Of a DNA stretch of 64,000 nucleotides, positions 38,340 to 47,058 are shown in pieces (within the stretch, counting starts at the first letter, position 1; each line of letters opens with the position of its first letter). The position numbers and the translations under genes are program-made. Source of the stretch: Candidatus Nitronauta litoralis (lineage in GTDB: Bacteria; Nitrospinota; Nitrospinia; Nitrospinales; Nitrospinaceae); the NCBI GenBank assembly GCA_015698285.1, contig CP048685.1:2790001-2854000 (forward strand). Reading direction: 5' to 3'. The notes beneath the pieces were generated by a model that saw only the letters and a program-made list of their open reading frames with translations, had not been told where the DNA came from and did not search any database.

Positions 38340-40073
38340 ATGACAATTAACAAAAAATCAATCAAACCTGTTCTCGGTTTTCTTGGAATGGCAATGATGC
38401 TGGTGCTTCCTTCGGTAGCACTGGCAGGAGTGCCGGAGCCAATTCAGGAAGACAAGCTTGAACACGGTAAAAAGGTTTATTTTAAAAGGTGTGTCTGGTG
38501 CCATGGAGTAGAGGGCGGAGGAGACGGTCCATCTGCGGACCGGTTGTTCACCCGTCCACGTAACTTTATCCAGGGTACATTTAAAATCCGTTGGACTGAC
38601 TCCGGTCAGCTGCCTCGGGATGAAGATCTGGAAAGAACAGTGAAAAATGGACTTCCCGGATCTGCTATGCCAGCTTGGGGTGAGGTTCTCTCCGATGCTG
38701 ACGTCAAGGCAGTTGTTCAGTTTGTCAAGTCACTGGTTCAGGATCGCGACTTCAAGGATGAAGATGAAGATATGGAAGTCATGGACTGGGGTGGGCAGAA
38801 AAATGGGGAAAACCCGTGGGGAGTAACTGGCCCTTATTTTACCGGGGTTCCTGAAGAAGCTATTTCTGCTGGTGCGGAACTGTTTAAGAAAAACAAGTGT
38901 TTTGAGTGTCACGGTGGTGAAGGCCGCGGTGATGGTAACCCCACTATGAAAGATGACTGGGGATTTCCGATTGTTGCCGCTGACTGGACTCAGTGCTGGA
39001 ATTTCCGGGGAAGCCGTCGGAATGCCTTTGATCCTTTTAACGTTGTCAGGACGATCTCAACCGGAATCAACGGTACTCCGATGCCGAACTTCCGGGAAAA
39101 AATCACTCCTGAAGAACGCTGGCAACTCGCTGCATTTGTGAATTCGCTTTGTCCCAGGAAGAATATTGACCCGTTGGTAAACAAGCCGGTCACTGACTTC
39201 CTGATTAAATCAAAGTACACGGTAGGTCCTGTAGCTCCGAATATGGATGATCCCATGTGGCAAGCTCCTGAGCATGATGATCGTCTTCCAGGCTACGAAC
39301 GATCTGAAGAATACGTCAATAACGGTGGTGACCAGTTTTGGCATTACATCGCGATGGGCGGTCAGATCACTCGTGGTGAGCGTAATTTTGACCCCAAAGT
39401 TGATAACCTTTGGGTAATGTCACGCTGGTCTGATGAAGAGCAGGCTGTGTACTATCTGGTTGAATATCACGACCGCTTCCTTTCAACTGATCCTGAGTTT
39501 CCTGACGGTGTTGCCATGCAATGGCCTGGTCAGTTGGAAGATCTGTTTGGAGCGGAAAAACCCTACTTCATCTATGGTGATTCCAAGAAGCCTGTAGACA
39601 TTTGGAAAGCCAACTTCATGGCCAAGGATTACAATCCTACCAATGCTCCCAATCCCGCTGGTTACGATCTTGACATCAGTGTGAAGGAACTTGTAGGCCA
39701 TGGATTTGATGCGGTTGAGCCCAAGGAAACACCGGGCGGGGTTGAAATTGTTCAATCCAAGTTTCATCAAGGACGTGTCAAAATTATGTTCAAGCGTTCT
39801 TTGTCCACTGAAAACCCGAACAAAACTGATGTTCAGTTTCCGATAGCAAATTATGTACCGGTTTCTTTCATGCAGTGGTCTGGTTTTGACAAAGAGCATG
39901 ATGAGCATATGGCCATCTCCACCTGGGTTTACACCATTCTGGAGCCGGCATTGCCAGCATCTTTGAACTACATGCCACCTATCATGGCAATTGCCTTCTT
40001 TGGTTTTCAGCTCTGGCTTGTTCGCATGACCAAGCGAACCAGAGATATGGTTAAAGATGGCACCTGGAAGTAA
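38340..40073 (+). CDS. diheme cytochrome c fused to a DMSO-reductase gamma-subunit-like heme domain
   Basis: A 577-residue exported protein. A signal segment (about 10-29) precedes heme c domain 1 (CVWCH 51-55, Met ligand M110 in SAMPAW) and heme c domain 2 (CFECH 187-191, M248 in TPMPNF). Residues of about 290-540 look like the ethylbenzene-dehydrogenase gamma-subunit type heme-b-binding domain (DOMON-like; VDNLWVMSRWSDEEQAVYYL and IMFKRSL blocks), also found in NxrC-type subunits. A single C-terminal helix (about 547-565) anchors it. The combination would form an electron wire across the periplasmic face. It is the last gene of the operon, followed by a terminator. Confidence 0.8.
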   Translation: MTINKKSIKPVLGFLGMAMMLVLPSVALAGVPEPIQEDKLEHGKKVYFKRCVWCHGVEGGGDGPSADRLFTRPRNFIQGTFKIRWTDSGQLPRDEDLERTVKNGLPGSAMPAWGEVLSDADVKAVVQFVKSLVQDRDFKDEDEDMEVMDWGGQKNGENPWGVTGPYFTGVPEEAISAGAELFKKNKCFECHGGEGRGDGNPTMKDDWGFPIVAADWTQCWNFRGSRRNAFDPFNVVRTISTGINGTPMPNFREKITPEERWQLAAFVNSLCPRKNIDPLVNKPVTDFLIKSKYTVGPVAPNMDDPMWQAPEHDDRLPGYERSEEYVNNGGDQFWHYIAMGGQITRGERNFDPKVDNLWVMSRWSDEEQAVYYLVEYHDRFLSTDPEFPDGVAMQWPGQLEDLFGAEKPYFIYGDSKKPVDIWKANFMAKDYNPTNAPNPAGYDLDISVKELVGHGFDAVEPKETPGGVEIVQSKFHQGRVKIMFKRSLSTENPNKTDVQFPIANYVPVSFMQWSGFDKEHDEHMAISTWVYTILEPALPASLNYMPPIMAIAFFGFQLWLVRMTKRTRDMVKDGTWK

Positions 40074-40105
40074 AATGAAATGACCTTAAAGGTCATAGCA
40101 TATAG

Positions 40106-40137
40106 AAAGGCCCACCTGAAAAGGTGGGCCTTTTTTT
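40106..40137 (+). terminator. rho-independent terminator of the respiratory operon
   Basis: A perfect 12-bp stem AAAGGCCCACCT/AGGTGGGCCTTT with a GAAA loop is followed by a T run to 40137. A 6-bp inverted repeat (TGACCT/AGGTCA) lies just upstream at 40081-40095. Confidence 0.92.
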
Positions 40138-40194
40138 ATTTTTATTTAACTGCCAAAGTCACGCAAGGTTTTGGGTTTTAGCAGTGAAGCAAAG

Positions 40195-40227
40195 GGAGGC
40201 CCTCCAACTTTTAAAAGGGTTGGCGCT
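40195..40227. repeat. imperfect hairpin, copy B of a possible dispersed intergenic repeat
   Basis: It opens with GGAGGC, then has CCAAC-TTTTAAAA-GGGTTGG. It lies between two converging terminators and resembles the stretch at 12171-12203. Confidence 0.35.
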
Positions 40228-40256
40228 ATTCCTGAATATTGGGAGCCGGAGTGGAC

Positions 40257-40289
40257 AAAAAAAAGCCCGCCCTGATTGGGCAGGCTTTT
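40257..40289 (-). terminator. rho-independent terminator downstream of rpoZ
   Basis: On the minus strand AAAAGCCTGCCC pairs with GGGCGGGCTTTT (one mismatch) around a short loop and is followed by T residues. It faces the respiratory-operon terminator. Confidence 0.8.
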
Positions 40290-40340
40290 AATTATTTTAA
40301 AGGGTAGGAACGTCCCTGACTTATGTTGGCATTTTAAACC

Positions 40341-40562
40341 TTAATTGCTGATTTGTTCCAAATCCATATTCCCCTCATATATTTCCCGGAGGGCCAACTG
40401 GTAATACCGTTTAGGAGAATCTATTTCAATATCGTCACCTTCAATGACAGGCTGGGCACCCTTTTCCAATTGGTGAATCCTCTGGGATACCAGAATACAA
40501 AGGAGGTAACGGCTTTTGACGACGTCCAGTGCTTTCTTTTCCAGTTCAAGAATTTCCTGCAT
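40341..40562 (-). CDS. rpoZ: RNA polymerase omega subunit
   Basis: A 73-residue omega subunit that helps fold and hold the beta-prime subunit. The MQEILELEKKALDVVKSRYL start, ILVSQRIHQLEKGAQP and the KRYYQLALREI end fit the family. An in-frame TTG at 40580 is possible, but AAGGAAG 3 bases ahead of the ATG at 40562 argues for the latter. It is followed on its strand by a terminator and preceded by the threonine aldolase gene, 59 bases beyond the next gene's stop. Confidence 0.88.
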   Translation of the reverse strand: MQEILELEKKALDVVKSRYLLCILVSQRIHQLEKGAQPVIEGDDIEIDSPKRYYQLALREIYEGNMDLEQISN

Positions 40563-40638
40563 GAGCTTCCTTTTTTGCAAATTGTTAAAGAATGATTCTA
40601 GCCTTGTTTTTCCTGTACGTCAATAAACCAGGTGAATG

Positions 40639-41682
40639 TTATTTGTTCGTTTTTAGCACCCTTTGCATAACATCCAGGGCCCTTGAAATCAATTCGGGGG
40701 TTATTTGGCGATGAGTCACAGCACGAAAGACGAAGGGTTCGATTTCAAGGATCAGGATACCGTTCTCTTTCAAAAGCCCCACAAACTTACCAGGACTGAT
40801 ACCTGTGTTCTCCATTTTAAAGAAAATAATGTTTGTTTTTACCTCATCCGTATTGATGGCCAGGCCCTTTATTGCCGCAATTCCTTCAGCCAGGGTTTTG
40901 GCATTCTGGTGGTCTTCGCCTAAACGATGAACCTGTTCTTTTAAAGAAATCAGCCCGGCTGCTGCAAGATGACCGGCCTGGCGCATGCCTCCCCCCGCCA
41001 TTTTCCTGAGCTTTCTTGAACAGTCGATGAAATCGTGGTTCCCAGCCATAAGTGAACCCACAGGAGCCGACAATCCTTTGGACAAACAAACCACTACAGA
41101 ATCTACATGGCAGGTGAGGTCCTTAACATCAATACCCAGCGCAACAGCAGCGTTGAATAACCGAGCCCCATCCAGATGAACATTTAATGCGGTTTGTTCA
41201 GCCAGTAGTTTGGCCTCCCTCATGTAATCTCCGGAAAGAGGTGAACCGTTACAATAATTATGGGTGTTTTCGAGGCAGAGAAGCCGGGTTGGAGGGTAGT
41301 GCAAGTCAGGCGCACGGACAGATTGCCGAATTAAGTCCAGAGGCAAAGTTCCGTCCGACTCATTGGGCAGAGTCCGTGGGTGAACACCGCCGAATGCCGC
41401 AACACCGCCGACTTCGTTTAGAAAAATATGACTGCGGTCACCTAAAAGGATTTCATCTCCACGTCCGCAGTGAGCGAGTACGCTGATCAGATTTCCCATG
41501 GTCCCACTGGGAACAAACAGCGCCGCTTCCTTTCCCAGCATATCTGCTGCCAGGTCCTGCAACTCGTGAACGGTTGGGTCCTCATCAAGTACATCATCCC
41601 CAACATTAGCTTTGGCCATAGCTTCGCGCATGGCATCTGTGGGTTGGGTAACGGTGTCGCTTCTCAGGTCAATCGATGGCAT
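40639..41682 (-). CDS. ltaE: low-specificity L-threonine aldolase
   Basis: A 347-residue PLP enzyme splitting L-threonine or allo-threonine into glycine and acetaldehyde. The MPSIDLRSDTVTQPTDAMREAM-type start is the family signature. PLP lysine K202 is in CLSKGLSAPVGS, and HLDGARLFNA carries the cofactor-contact Asp and Arg. All key residues appear intact. It overlaps the small membrane protein gene upstream by 14 bases. Glycine made here could feed the glycine cleavage system; that link is inference only. Confidence 0.92.
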   Translation of the reverse strand: MPSIDLRSDTVTQPTDAMREAMAKANVGDDVLDEDPTVHELQDLAADMLGKEAALFVPSGTMGNLISVLAHCGRGDEILLGDRSHIFLNEVGGVAAFGGVHPRTLPNESDGTLPLDLIRQSVRAPDLHYPPTRLLCLENTHNYCNGSPLSGDYMREAKLLAEQTALNVHLDGARLFNAAVALGIDVKDLTCHVDSVVVCLSKGLSAPVGSLMAGNHDFIDCSRKLRKMAGGGMRQAGHLAAAGLISLKEQVHRLGEDHQNAKTLAEGIAAIKGLAINTDEVKTNIIFFKMENTGISPGKFVGLLKENGILILEIEPFVFRAVTHRQITPELISRALDVMQRVLKTNK

Positions 41683-42004
41683 CAGGTTTTCTCCTGTTCT
41701 GTGATTCCGCCCGATTCTTCATAATGCGGTAGTAAACCAGAGAGATAAAAAAAACAGGAACGGCAAATCCCCCAAGTAAAATATTGCGAGCCCAGGTAAC
41801 CGAAAATGACATTCCTGTCATTAGCCTGTATTCCCAGGTGAACGCCATGGAAAGCACTGCGATCAAAATTAAAATGTAGCCCATTCTTTTCGATTTCCTT
41901 GGACCCGGAAACACGATAGATCGGGCGATGACGTTCAGGCTAAGAAACAGTATTCCGTTTAAAAACATCAAGGTGACAATTTGTTTCTGATCCGGGCTCA
42001 GCAT
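41669..42004 (-). CDS. small membrane protein of unknown function
   Basis: A 111-residue protein with about three hydrophobic segments (about 10-29, 41-58, 73-92) and a basic cytoplasmic-type tail (KNRAESQNRRKPDAID). I do not recognise a family. The 14-base overlap with ltaE means translation of the two is linked. Its leader contains a nested inverted repeat (42063-42108). Confidence 0.6.
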   Translation of the reverse strand: MLSPDQKQIVTLMFLNGILFLSLNVIARSIVFPGPRKSKRMGYILILIAVLSMAFTWEYRLMTGMSFSVTWARNILLGGFAVPVFFISLVYYRIMKNRAESQNRRKPDAID

Positions 42005-42062
42005 GAAAGGGCTACCGTTTTTGGTTTATTGAAGCAAAAAATTCGTGGATTGGAGAACAGTT

Positions 42063-42108
42063 AGGATACCTGCTTCAAACAGGAACTTTTAATGTTCCAT
42101 TGTATCCT
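42063..42108. other. nested inverted repeat in a 5' leader
   Basis: An outer 7-bp stem AGGATAC/GTATCCT (42063-42069 with 42102-42108) encloses an inner 5-bp stem GGAAC/GTTCC (42082-42086 with 42094-42098). It lies about 60-105 bases upstream of the small membrane protein start on the minus strand and could be a leader RNA structure or a protein-binding site. Confidence 0.35.
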
Positions 42109-42142
42109 TCTGGATGGAGGGAATAAAGCTGTGCCGTCCAAC

Positions 42143-42176
42143 AAAAAAATCCCGGGAGAAAAATCTCCCGGGATTT
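42143..42176 (-). terminator. rho-independent terminator downstream of the porin gene
   Basis: A perfect 12-bp stem AAATCCCGGGAG/CTCCCGGGATTT with a 6-base loop. Read on the minus strand it is followed by seven T residues. Confidence 0.9.
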
Positions 42177-42200
42177 GATCGGTATTTTAACTGTTTCTGA

Positions 42201-43373
42201 CTAAAAATGGACCAGTGCGTTGACCGCGACCGTGTCCTGACTATCCTCCGGTACTCTTTCATCATCGAAAGTCAGGAGGTTAGATTCATCATGTCGGTAT
42301 TCCAGACGAATCACCATGTTCTGGTGGACCCTGAACTCCGGGGTAACGGTGAGTGCCCAAAGCTCCTGACCTGCCACCGCAGTTGCGAATCCATCCTGGT
42401 CATTCAAGTGTTCGCCACGCAGATTCATGGAGAACCAGTCGTTGAAATCATAGCGGGCATACCCGACAAAACTCCACCATTGGGAATCTCCCGCTAAAGG
42501 AGCAATCGAGGTTCCTTCTTCGTCACCATAAACAAAGTTAAGGGTAAACAGTAAATCATCCAACGGGCGAATATTGGTGATCAACTCAACAATGTTCCGC
42601 CATGAATTTTCTGCTACCGTTTCTTCACCACCCACGTAGTTCACAACAAAGTCGACCCAGTCGATGGGAGCGTAGGCCAGTTGCAGGCCAAAGGACTTGG
42701 TGTCGTTATTATCCGAAACACCGCCACCACCCCAACCGTTGAAAACCGCACCCATGACAGAAAACTTGTCATTGATATCGTAGGAGGCGCGCAGACCTGT
42801 GTGAGTAAACGGGATGGCGAGGCCGAACGTGAAGGCGCGTGACCAGTTCTGATTCCAGCCATCGTAACCATCGAAAACCTCAACACCTACATGAGTAATG
42901 AACTTACCGAAATCAAGTTTAAGTCCGTTTCCAACAGGAGCGTTCCAGGTTACAAAGCCCTGCTGGACATCAAAATCGTCGTCAACAGGGGCAGAGGGTG
43001 CACTGGTGCTGGGTTGGGCGGCAGTTGCAGAGCTTCCCGGGCGCTGGGCGACTTCCGGCAGACTGAAGCCAAACGACAGGTCAAAACGAAATCCAATGTC
43101 ATTTTTATCATTGGCATCTTTAAGAAATACCAACTCGCCGGCATCGAACTTGAAACTGTTATCGTCTACATCAAAGATGCGTAAACAAGTGGGCCCGGTA
43201 CCACAGCTGGTTTCGGTTACGGATGAATTGAAATTAAACGTATAGGAAGAAGATGCGAATCCGTGAATTTCAATATCTTCCAATACTTTAAATTTGTTCG
43301 CAGCCTGGGCCTGGCTGGTTATTCCCAGAACTCCGAGCAACAGGACAGCAATAACTTTTAAATGAAATTTCAT
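42201..43373 (-). CDS. outer-membrane porin, BBP2/OmpL-like
   Basis: A 390-residue beta-barrel protein. A signal peptide (about 1-24, ending TSQAQA) is followed by IEIHGFASSSYTFNFN, the opening strand pattern of the putative beta-barrel porin-2 family, then alternating amphipathic strands (GLQLAYAPIDWVDFVVNYV, WWSFVGYARYDFNDWFSMNL). It ends in ALVHF, the terminal Phe recognised by the BAM complex. An in-frame start six codons upstream exists, but GGGGGAGG 3 bases before the ATG at 43373 decides. It has its own promoter and terminator, so it is monocistronic and probably abundant. The substrate is unknown. Confidence 0.82.
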   Translation of the reverse strand: MKFHLKVIAVLLLGVLGITSQAQAANKFKVLEDIEIHGFASSSYTFNFNSSVTETSCGTGPTCLRIFDVDDNSFKFDAGELVFLKDANDKNDIGFRFDLSFGFSLPEVAQRPGSSATAAQPSTSAPSAPVDDDFDVQQGFVTWNAPVGNGLKLDFGKFITHVGVEVFDGYDGWNQNWSRAFTFGLAIPFTHTGLRASYDINDKFSVMGAVFNGWGGGGVSDNNDTKSFGLQLAYAPIDWVDFVVNYVGGEETVAENSWRNIVELITNIRPLDDLLFTLNFVYGDEEGTSIAPLAGDSQWWSFVGYARYDFNDWFSMNLRGEHLNDQDGFATAVAGQELWALTVTPEFRVHQNMVIRLEYRHDESNLLTFDDERVPEDSQDTVAVNALVHF

Positions 43374-43458
43374 GGTCCTCCCCCACGACAAGATGCTTAT
43401 TTCTCTCCCGCCGTCCGGTGGACGAGGGGAAAGCCTCCTTAACTATTTGGATTTTTTA

Positions 43459-43487
43459 AGTTTAAGGCCGACTAAAGGGCTTGTCAA
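43459..43487 (-). promoter_or_regulatory. sigma-70 promoter of the porin gene
   Basis: On the minus strand a perfect TTGACA (43482-43487) and TAAACT (43459-43464, four of six) are 17 bases apart. Transcription would start about 80 bases before the porin ATG. Confidence 0.55.
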
Positions 43488-43595
43488 TAAGTGGTTGATG
43501 TTAAGTTATTGAATTTATGGGCTTTTATGTTAAGTGGTTGAATTGTTTGTAGTTAAAAGTCCATGTTTTGTTAAGCTTTTGTTTCTGGTTTTTTA

Positions 43596-44882
43596 CTAAA
43601 CCATGTTGTAGCCGGCTTCCCCATGTTGGGTGGTGTCGAGCCCCATTTCCTCCTCCTCTTCATCGACGCGAAAACCAATGGTTTTCTCAAGGGCAAAAAC
43701 CAAGCCATAAGTAACGATGAAAGAATAGGACCCCGCAGCGGCTATCCCAATGATCTGTATGAAGACCTGATTCAGGTTTCCATCCAGAAGACCGGTGGTT
43801 GAACCCACGGTGACAAACAGGCCGGTTGCCAAAGCACCCCAAGCCCCGCCGACTCCGTGGATTCCGAATACATCGAGAGAATCGTCGTAGCCCAGTTTCA
43901 TTTTCAAAATGACTGCGTAGTAGCACACCATTCCTGCTATAAGCCCGATAACAATAGACCACTGAGGGGTCACGAATCCTGCTGCGGGGGTGATGGCGAC
44001 CAGTCCTGCAACAATTCCTGATGCAGCTCCCAGGGCACTTGCCTTGCCAGACTTAATGTATTCCATGAACAACCAGCCAAGCATCCCTGCTGCGGTGGCA
44101 ACCTGGGTATTGGCAAATGCCAGAGCTGCATTCTGGTCTGCTGCCAGGGCACTTCCTGCATTAAAGCCGAACCATCCGAACCAGAGGAGCCCTGCTCCCA
44201 ATAATACGAAGGGGAGGTTGTGGGGGATCATCATCGGTCCTGGATAACCCCGCCTTTTCTTTAAAACCAGAGCGGCGGCAAGCCCGGCGGTTCCCGAGGA
44301 GATGTGAACTACGGTCCCTCCGGCAAAATCCAGAGCGCCCAATTCACCGAGCCAGCCACCGCCCCATACCCAATGACAGATGGGGTCGTACACAAGGGTC
44401 GACCATAGAAAAATGAAAATGACATAGGCCTTAAAGCTTATTCTTTCGGCAAGCCCGCCACTGATGAGGGCTGCGGTAATGATTGCAAACATGAGTTGGA
44501 ACATACTGAACAAGTAATCAGGTATGGACCCATTGAGGGTGTTTTCTGTGATCCCGGCAAAAAATGCTTTATCCAGACCACCGATAAATTTACCGATATC
44601 CTCCCCAAAACATAGAGAGTAACCGATCAATATCCACTGGATGGTGATTACTCCAAGAGGAACGAAACTGTGCATAAGGGTACTCAGCACATTTTTACGC
44701 CTTACCATTCCTCCATAGAAAAGAGCGAGGCCTGGCAGCATCAGCATGACCATAGCAGAGGAAATCAGAATCCAGGCGGTATCTGCCCCACTGATTTGGG
44801 CTTCTTCCTGAGCGACCGCGCTGGGGGCGGCGATGCAAAATAGTAAAGTAAAGATTCCCAGACGAACAAATATCGGCAGCAT
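43596..44882 (-). CDS. amt: ammonium transporter (Amt family)
   Basis: A 428-residue inner-membrane channel for ammonium. An N-terminal cleavable signal (about 1-24, IAAPSAVAQ) precedes 11 hydrophobic segments, a layout seen in many Amt proteins. Pore histidines are in GGTVVHISSGTAGL and DVFGIHGVGGAWG; ADTAWILISSAMVMLMLPGLALFYGG opens the core. An upstream in-frame reading adds 14 residues; GGGAGA ahead of the ATG at 44882 supports the shorter one. No PII (glnK) gene adjoins it, although Amt-GlnK pairs are common. It is followed on its strand by the porin, with a 200-base gap holding the porin promoter. Confidence 0.93.
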   Translation of the reverse strand: MLPIFVRLGIFTLLFCIAAPSAVAQEEAQISGADTAWILISSAMVMLMLPGLALFYGGMVRRKNVLSTLMHSFVPLGVITIQWILIGYSLCFGEDIGKFIGGLDKAFFAGITENTLNGSIPDYLFSMFQLMFAIITAALISGGLAERISFKAYVIFIFLWSTLVYDPICHWVWGGGWLGELGALDFAGGTVVHISSGTAGLAAALVLKKRRGYPGPMMIPHNLPFVLLGAGLLWFGWFGFNAGSALAADQNAALAFANTQVATAAGMLGWLFMEYIKSGKASALGAASGIVAGLVAITPAAGFVTPQWSIVIGLIAGMVCYYAVILKMKLGYDDSLDVFGIHGVGGAWGALATGLFVTVGSTTGLLDGNLNQVFIQIIGIAAAGSYSFIVTYGLVFALEKTIGFRVDEEEEEMGLDTTQHGEAGYNMV

Positions 44883-45458
44883 GGATTGTCTCCCTCTTCC
44901 TTTTAGTTGACCAGAGTTACCCAATACCTTAGGTGCTGGACAATTGTTAACTTCGATAGATTGATTTCAATTCCTATACCAATTAGGGGAAAATGTGGAT
45001 ATGAGGTGTTAAATTTATTTAAACCCTTGCACTTAAAGGGCTTGCTTATTTGGCGCAATCCAGGCTTACGATATTGGAAAAGTTTTTAACCCCAAGTGTG
45101 CTACCAAAGCATGCAGGAGAACTTTTGAAATGCTTAATTTTTAACCAGAAAAAGTAATGAGTTCTGACCCTGCATAATCGGCGATAAGCTTCAGGTCCGT
45201 CATAATATTGACAATCTTTAAATATATTTGAAAAAATGAATGTATTAAAAATGGAATAGAAGCCAGCTAAATTATTATTAAATAAGGACTTAAATGATAG
45301 TTTTTGTTCCAGCCAAAATTGGCATCATCTTTGCTCTTAGTTGAGAGGAAGAAAACATTTAAGGTTTTGAAATAAAAGGCCGTTCTGATGATATAGCTGA
45401 AAAAGGCCTGAAAACAATATTTTCCTAATAGTAAACTGTCGTCATCAGGGGAACGGGA
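44883..45458. other. AT-rich divergent intergenic region between amt and fliL
   Basis: About 575 bases with no supportable gene. It contains the candidate sigma-54 promoter for the flagellar operon. I did not find a convincing promoter for amt on the minus strand, although one must lie here. Confidence 0.5.
45319..45335 (+). promoter_or_regulatory. candidate sigma-54 promoter of the flagellar operon
   Basis: TTGGCATCATCTTTGCT has the GG at -24 and GC at -12 separated by exactly 10 bases, matching the TGGCAC-N5-TTGC pattern. Transcription would start near 45346, about 110 bases before fliL. Class II flagellar operons are commonly sigma-54 dependent, which supports the call. Confidence 0.5.
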
Positions 45459-46028
45459 ATGGCTGAAGAGCAGGACATATTAGCTGAACTGGAAGCAGGA
45501 GAGGCCGAGGGGGGTAAGGGAAAGTTCCCTTTAAAAATGGTCATTATTCTTGTTCTGGTTTTGGCACTGGGTGGCGGCGGGTACTTTGCTTATATGAATT
45601 TTTTCCAGCAGGCTGAAGAAGAAACTTCGGCTGAGACTCCTGGAGACGGGTCGGCAGCGGTAGGTCAGGGGGAAACCTCGGGACAGGGTACAGCTACTGG
45701 TTCTGCTGCAAAACAACAGGAACCGGTTGGAGTGATGGTTCCCCTTGAGCCGTTTATTGTCAATCTCGCAGGGAGTCAGGGGAAGCGGTTTCTAAAAGTC
45801 ACAATGACTCTGGAGTTGAATGATCCTGGTACCCGACCCGAATATAATGATAATACGGAAAAAATCGTTGATTCTATCCTCGTTTTACTTAGCAGCAAGA
45901 CATTTGAAGAGGTGTATTCGGTACAGGGTAAGTTCAAATTGAAGGACGAAATCACAACACGGGTGAATCGCTTTTTGTTGGTGGGACACGTAAAAGACAT
46001 CTACTTTACTGAATTTGTGATCCAGTAA
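45459..46028 (+). CDS. fliL: flagellar basal body-associated protein FliL
   Basis: A 189-residue single-pass inner-membrane protein surrounding the motor stator. An acidic cytoplasmic start is followed by a helix (about 27-46), a low-complexity Gly/Thr/Ser/Gln linker (about 50-88) and a periplasmic domain with VPLEPFIVNLAG, RFLKVTMTLEL and VYFTEFVIQ-type blocks. Length and order fit the family. It is first in the operon and followed by fliM after 46 bases. Confidence 0.88.
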   Translation: MAEEQDILAELEAGEAEGGKGKFPLKMVIILVLVLALGGGGYFAYMNFFQQAEEETSAETPGDGSAAVGQGETSGQGTATGSAAKQQEPVGVMVPLEPFIVNLAGSQGKRFLKVTMTLELNDPGTRPEYNDNTEKIVDSILVLLSSKTFEEVYSVQGKFKLKDEITTRVNRFLLVGHVKDIYFTEFVIQ

Positions 46029-46074
46029 AGACAGGATTATACTAAACCTTTAAGAGGACTTTGATAGGGATAAG

Positions 46075-47055
46075 ATGAGTCAGGTACTGTCACAGGGAGA
46101 AGTCGACGCACTGTTGCGCGGAGTGAGCGACGGGGATGTTCCGGTTGAAACGGATGAACCGGAGGAGATCAGTGGTGTTGTCCCGTACGATCTCACAAGC
46201 CAGGAAAAAATTATCCGTGGCCGCCTGCCCACTCTGGATATTATCAACCAGATGTTCTCGCGTCTGTTCCGGAACTCCTTTTCCGGTTTGATGAGGAAGT
46301 CTGCAGATGTCAGCACGGTGTCCACCGACTCCCTAAAATTCGGTGAGTTTTTAAGATCGCTTCCCGTTCCCTCCAGTCTTCATGTGTTTCGCATGGAACC
46401 GTTGCGCGGATTTGGTCTCATGGTGGTGGAAAGTAAACTGGTGTTCGCACTGGTGGATAACTTTTTTGGGGGCACCGGCACCTCGGAAGTGAAAATTGTG
46501 GGTCGGGACTTTTCGGCTATTGAAATCCGAATGACTCGAAACGTGATTCTGACCGCTCTTGAGGATTGGGAAAAAGCCTGGAAGCCCGTTCACTCGGTGA
46601 CAACGACTTATGTTCGCTCAGAGGTAAATCCCCAGTTTGCCGCCATTGTTCCCCCCACAGATGTGGTTCTGGTCGTCGTGTTTGATATTGAAATGGAAAA
46701 TTCTTCTGGAACTCTCACGGTGTGCATCCCCTACGCGGCTGTTGAGCCGATCATGCCCAAGCTTAAGGCCAATTTCCAGAGTGAACAGATGGAAGCGGAT
46801 CAGGTCTGGATCAATCGCCTTCGGGGAGAATTGATGCAGACCCAGATTGAAATGGTTGCTGAGCTGGGCAGCACAGAAATAACACCGGATGTGTTGATGG
46901 GATTAAAAGTAGGGGACACGGTAATGCTAGGCAATGATGTTTCGGATCCTTTATCGGTCAAGATCCAGCAGATACCCAAGTTCAAAGGTTTCCCCGGTGT
47001 GTCGCGTGGACAAAAAGCACTGAAAATCACTCAAGTACTCGAAAGGCAAAGGTAG
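46075..47055 (+). CDS. fliM: flagellar motor switch protein FliM
   Basis: A 326-residue C-ring protein that sets rotation direction. The N-terminal LSQGEVDALLRGV peptide (about 5-17) is the binding site for phosphorylated CheY. The middle domain holds SLKFGEFLRSLPVPSSLHVF and the GGTG stretch, and the C-terminal SpoA-like domain interacts with FliN. An intact CheY peptide implies chemotactic control, although che genes are not in the window. It is separated from fliN by 3 bases. Confidence 0.96.
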   Translation: MSQVLSQGEVDALLRGVSDGDVPVETDEPEEISGVVPYDLTSQEKIIRGRLPTLDIINQMFSRLFRNSFSGLMRKSADVSTVSTDSLKFGEFLRSLPVPSSLHVFRMEPLRGFGLMVVESKLVFALVDNFFGGTGTSEVKIVGRDFSAIEIRMTRNVILTALEDWEKAWKPVHSVTTTYVRSEVNPQFAAIVPPTDVVLVVVFDIEMENSSGTLTVCIPYAAVEPIMPKLKANFQSEQMEADQVWINRLRGELMQTQIEMVAELGSTEITPDVLMGLKVGDTVMLGNDVSDPLSVKIQQIPKFKGFPGVSRGQKALKITQVLERQR

Positions 47056-47058
47056 GTT

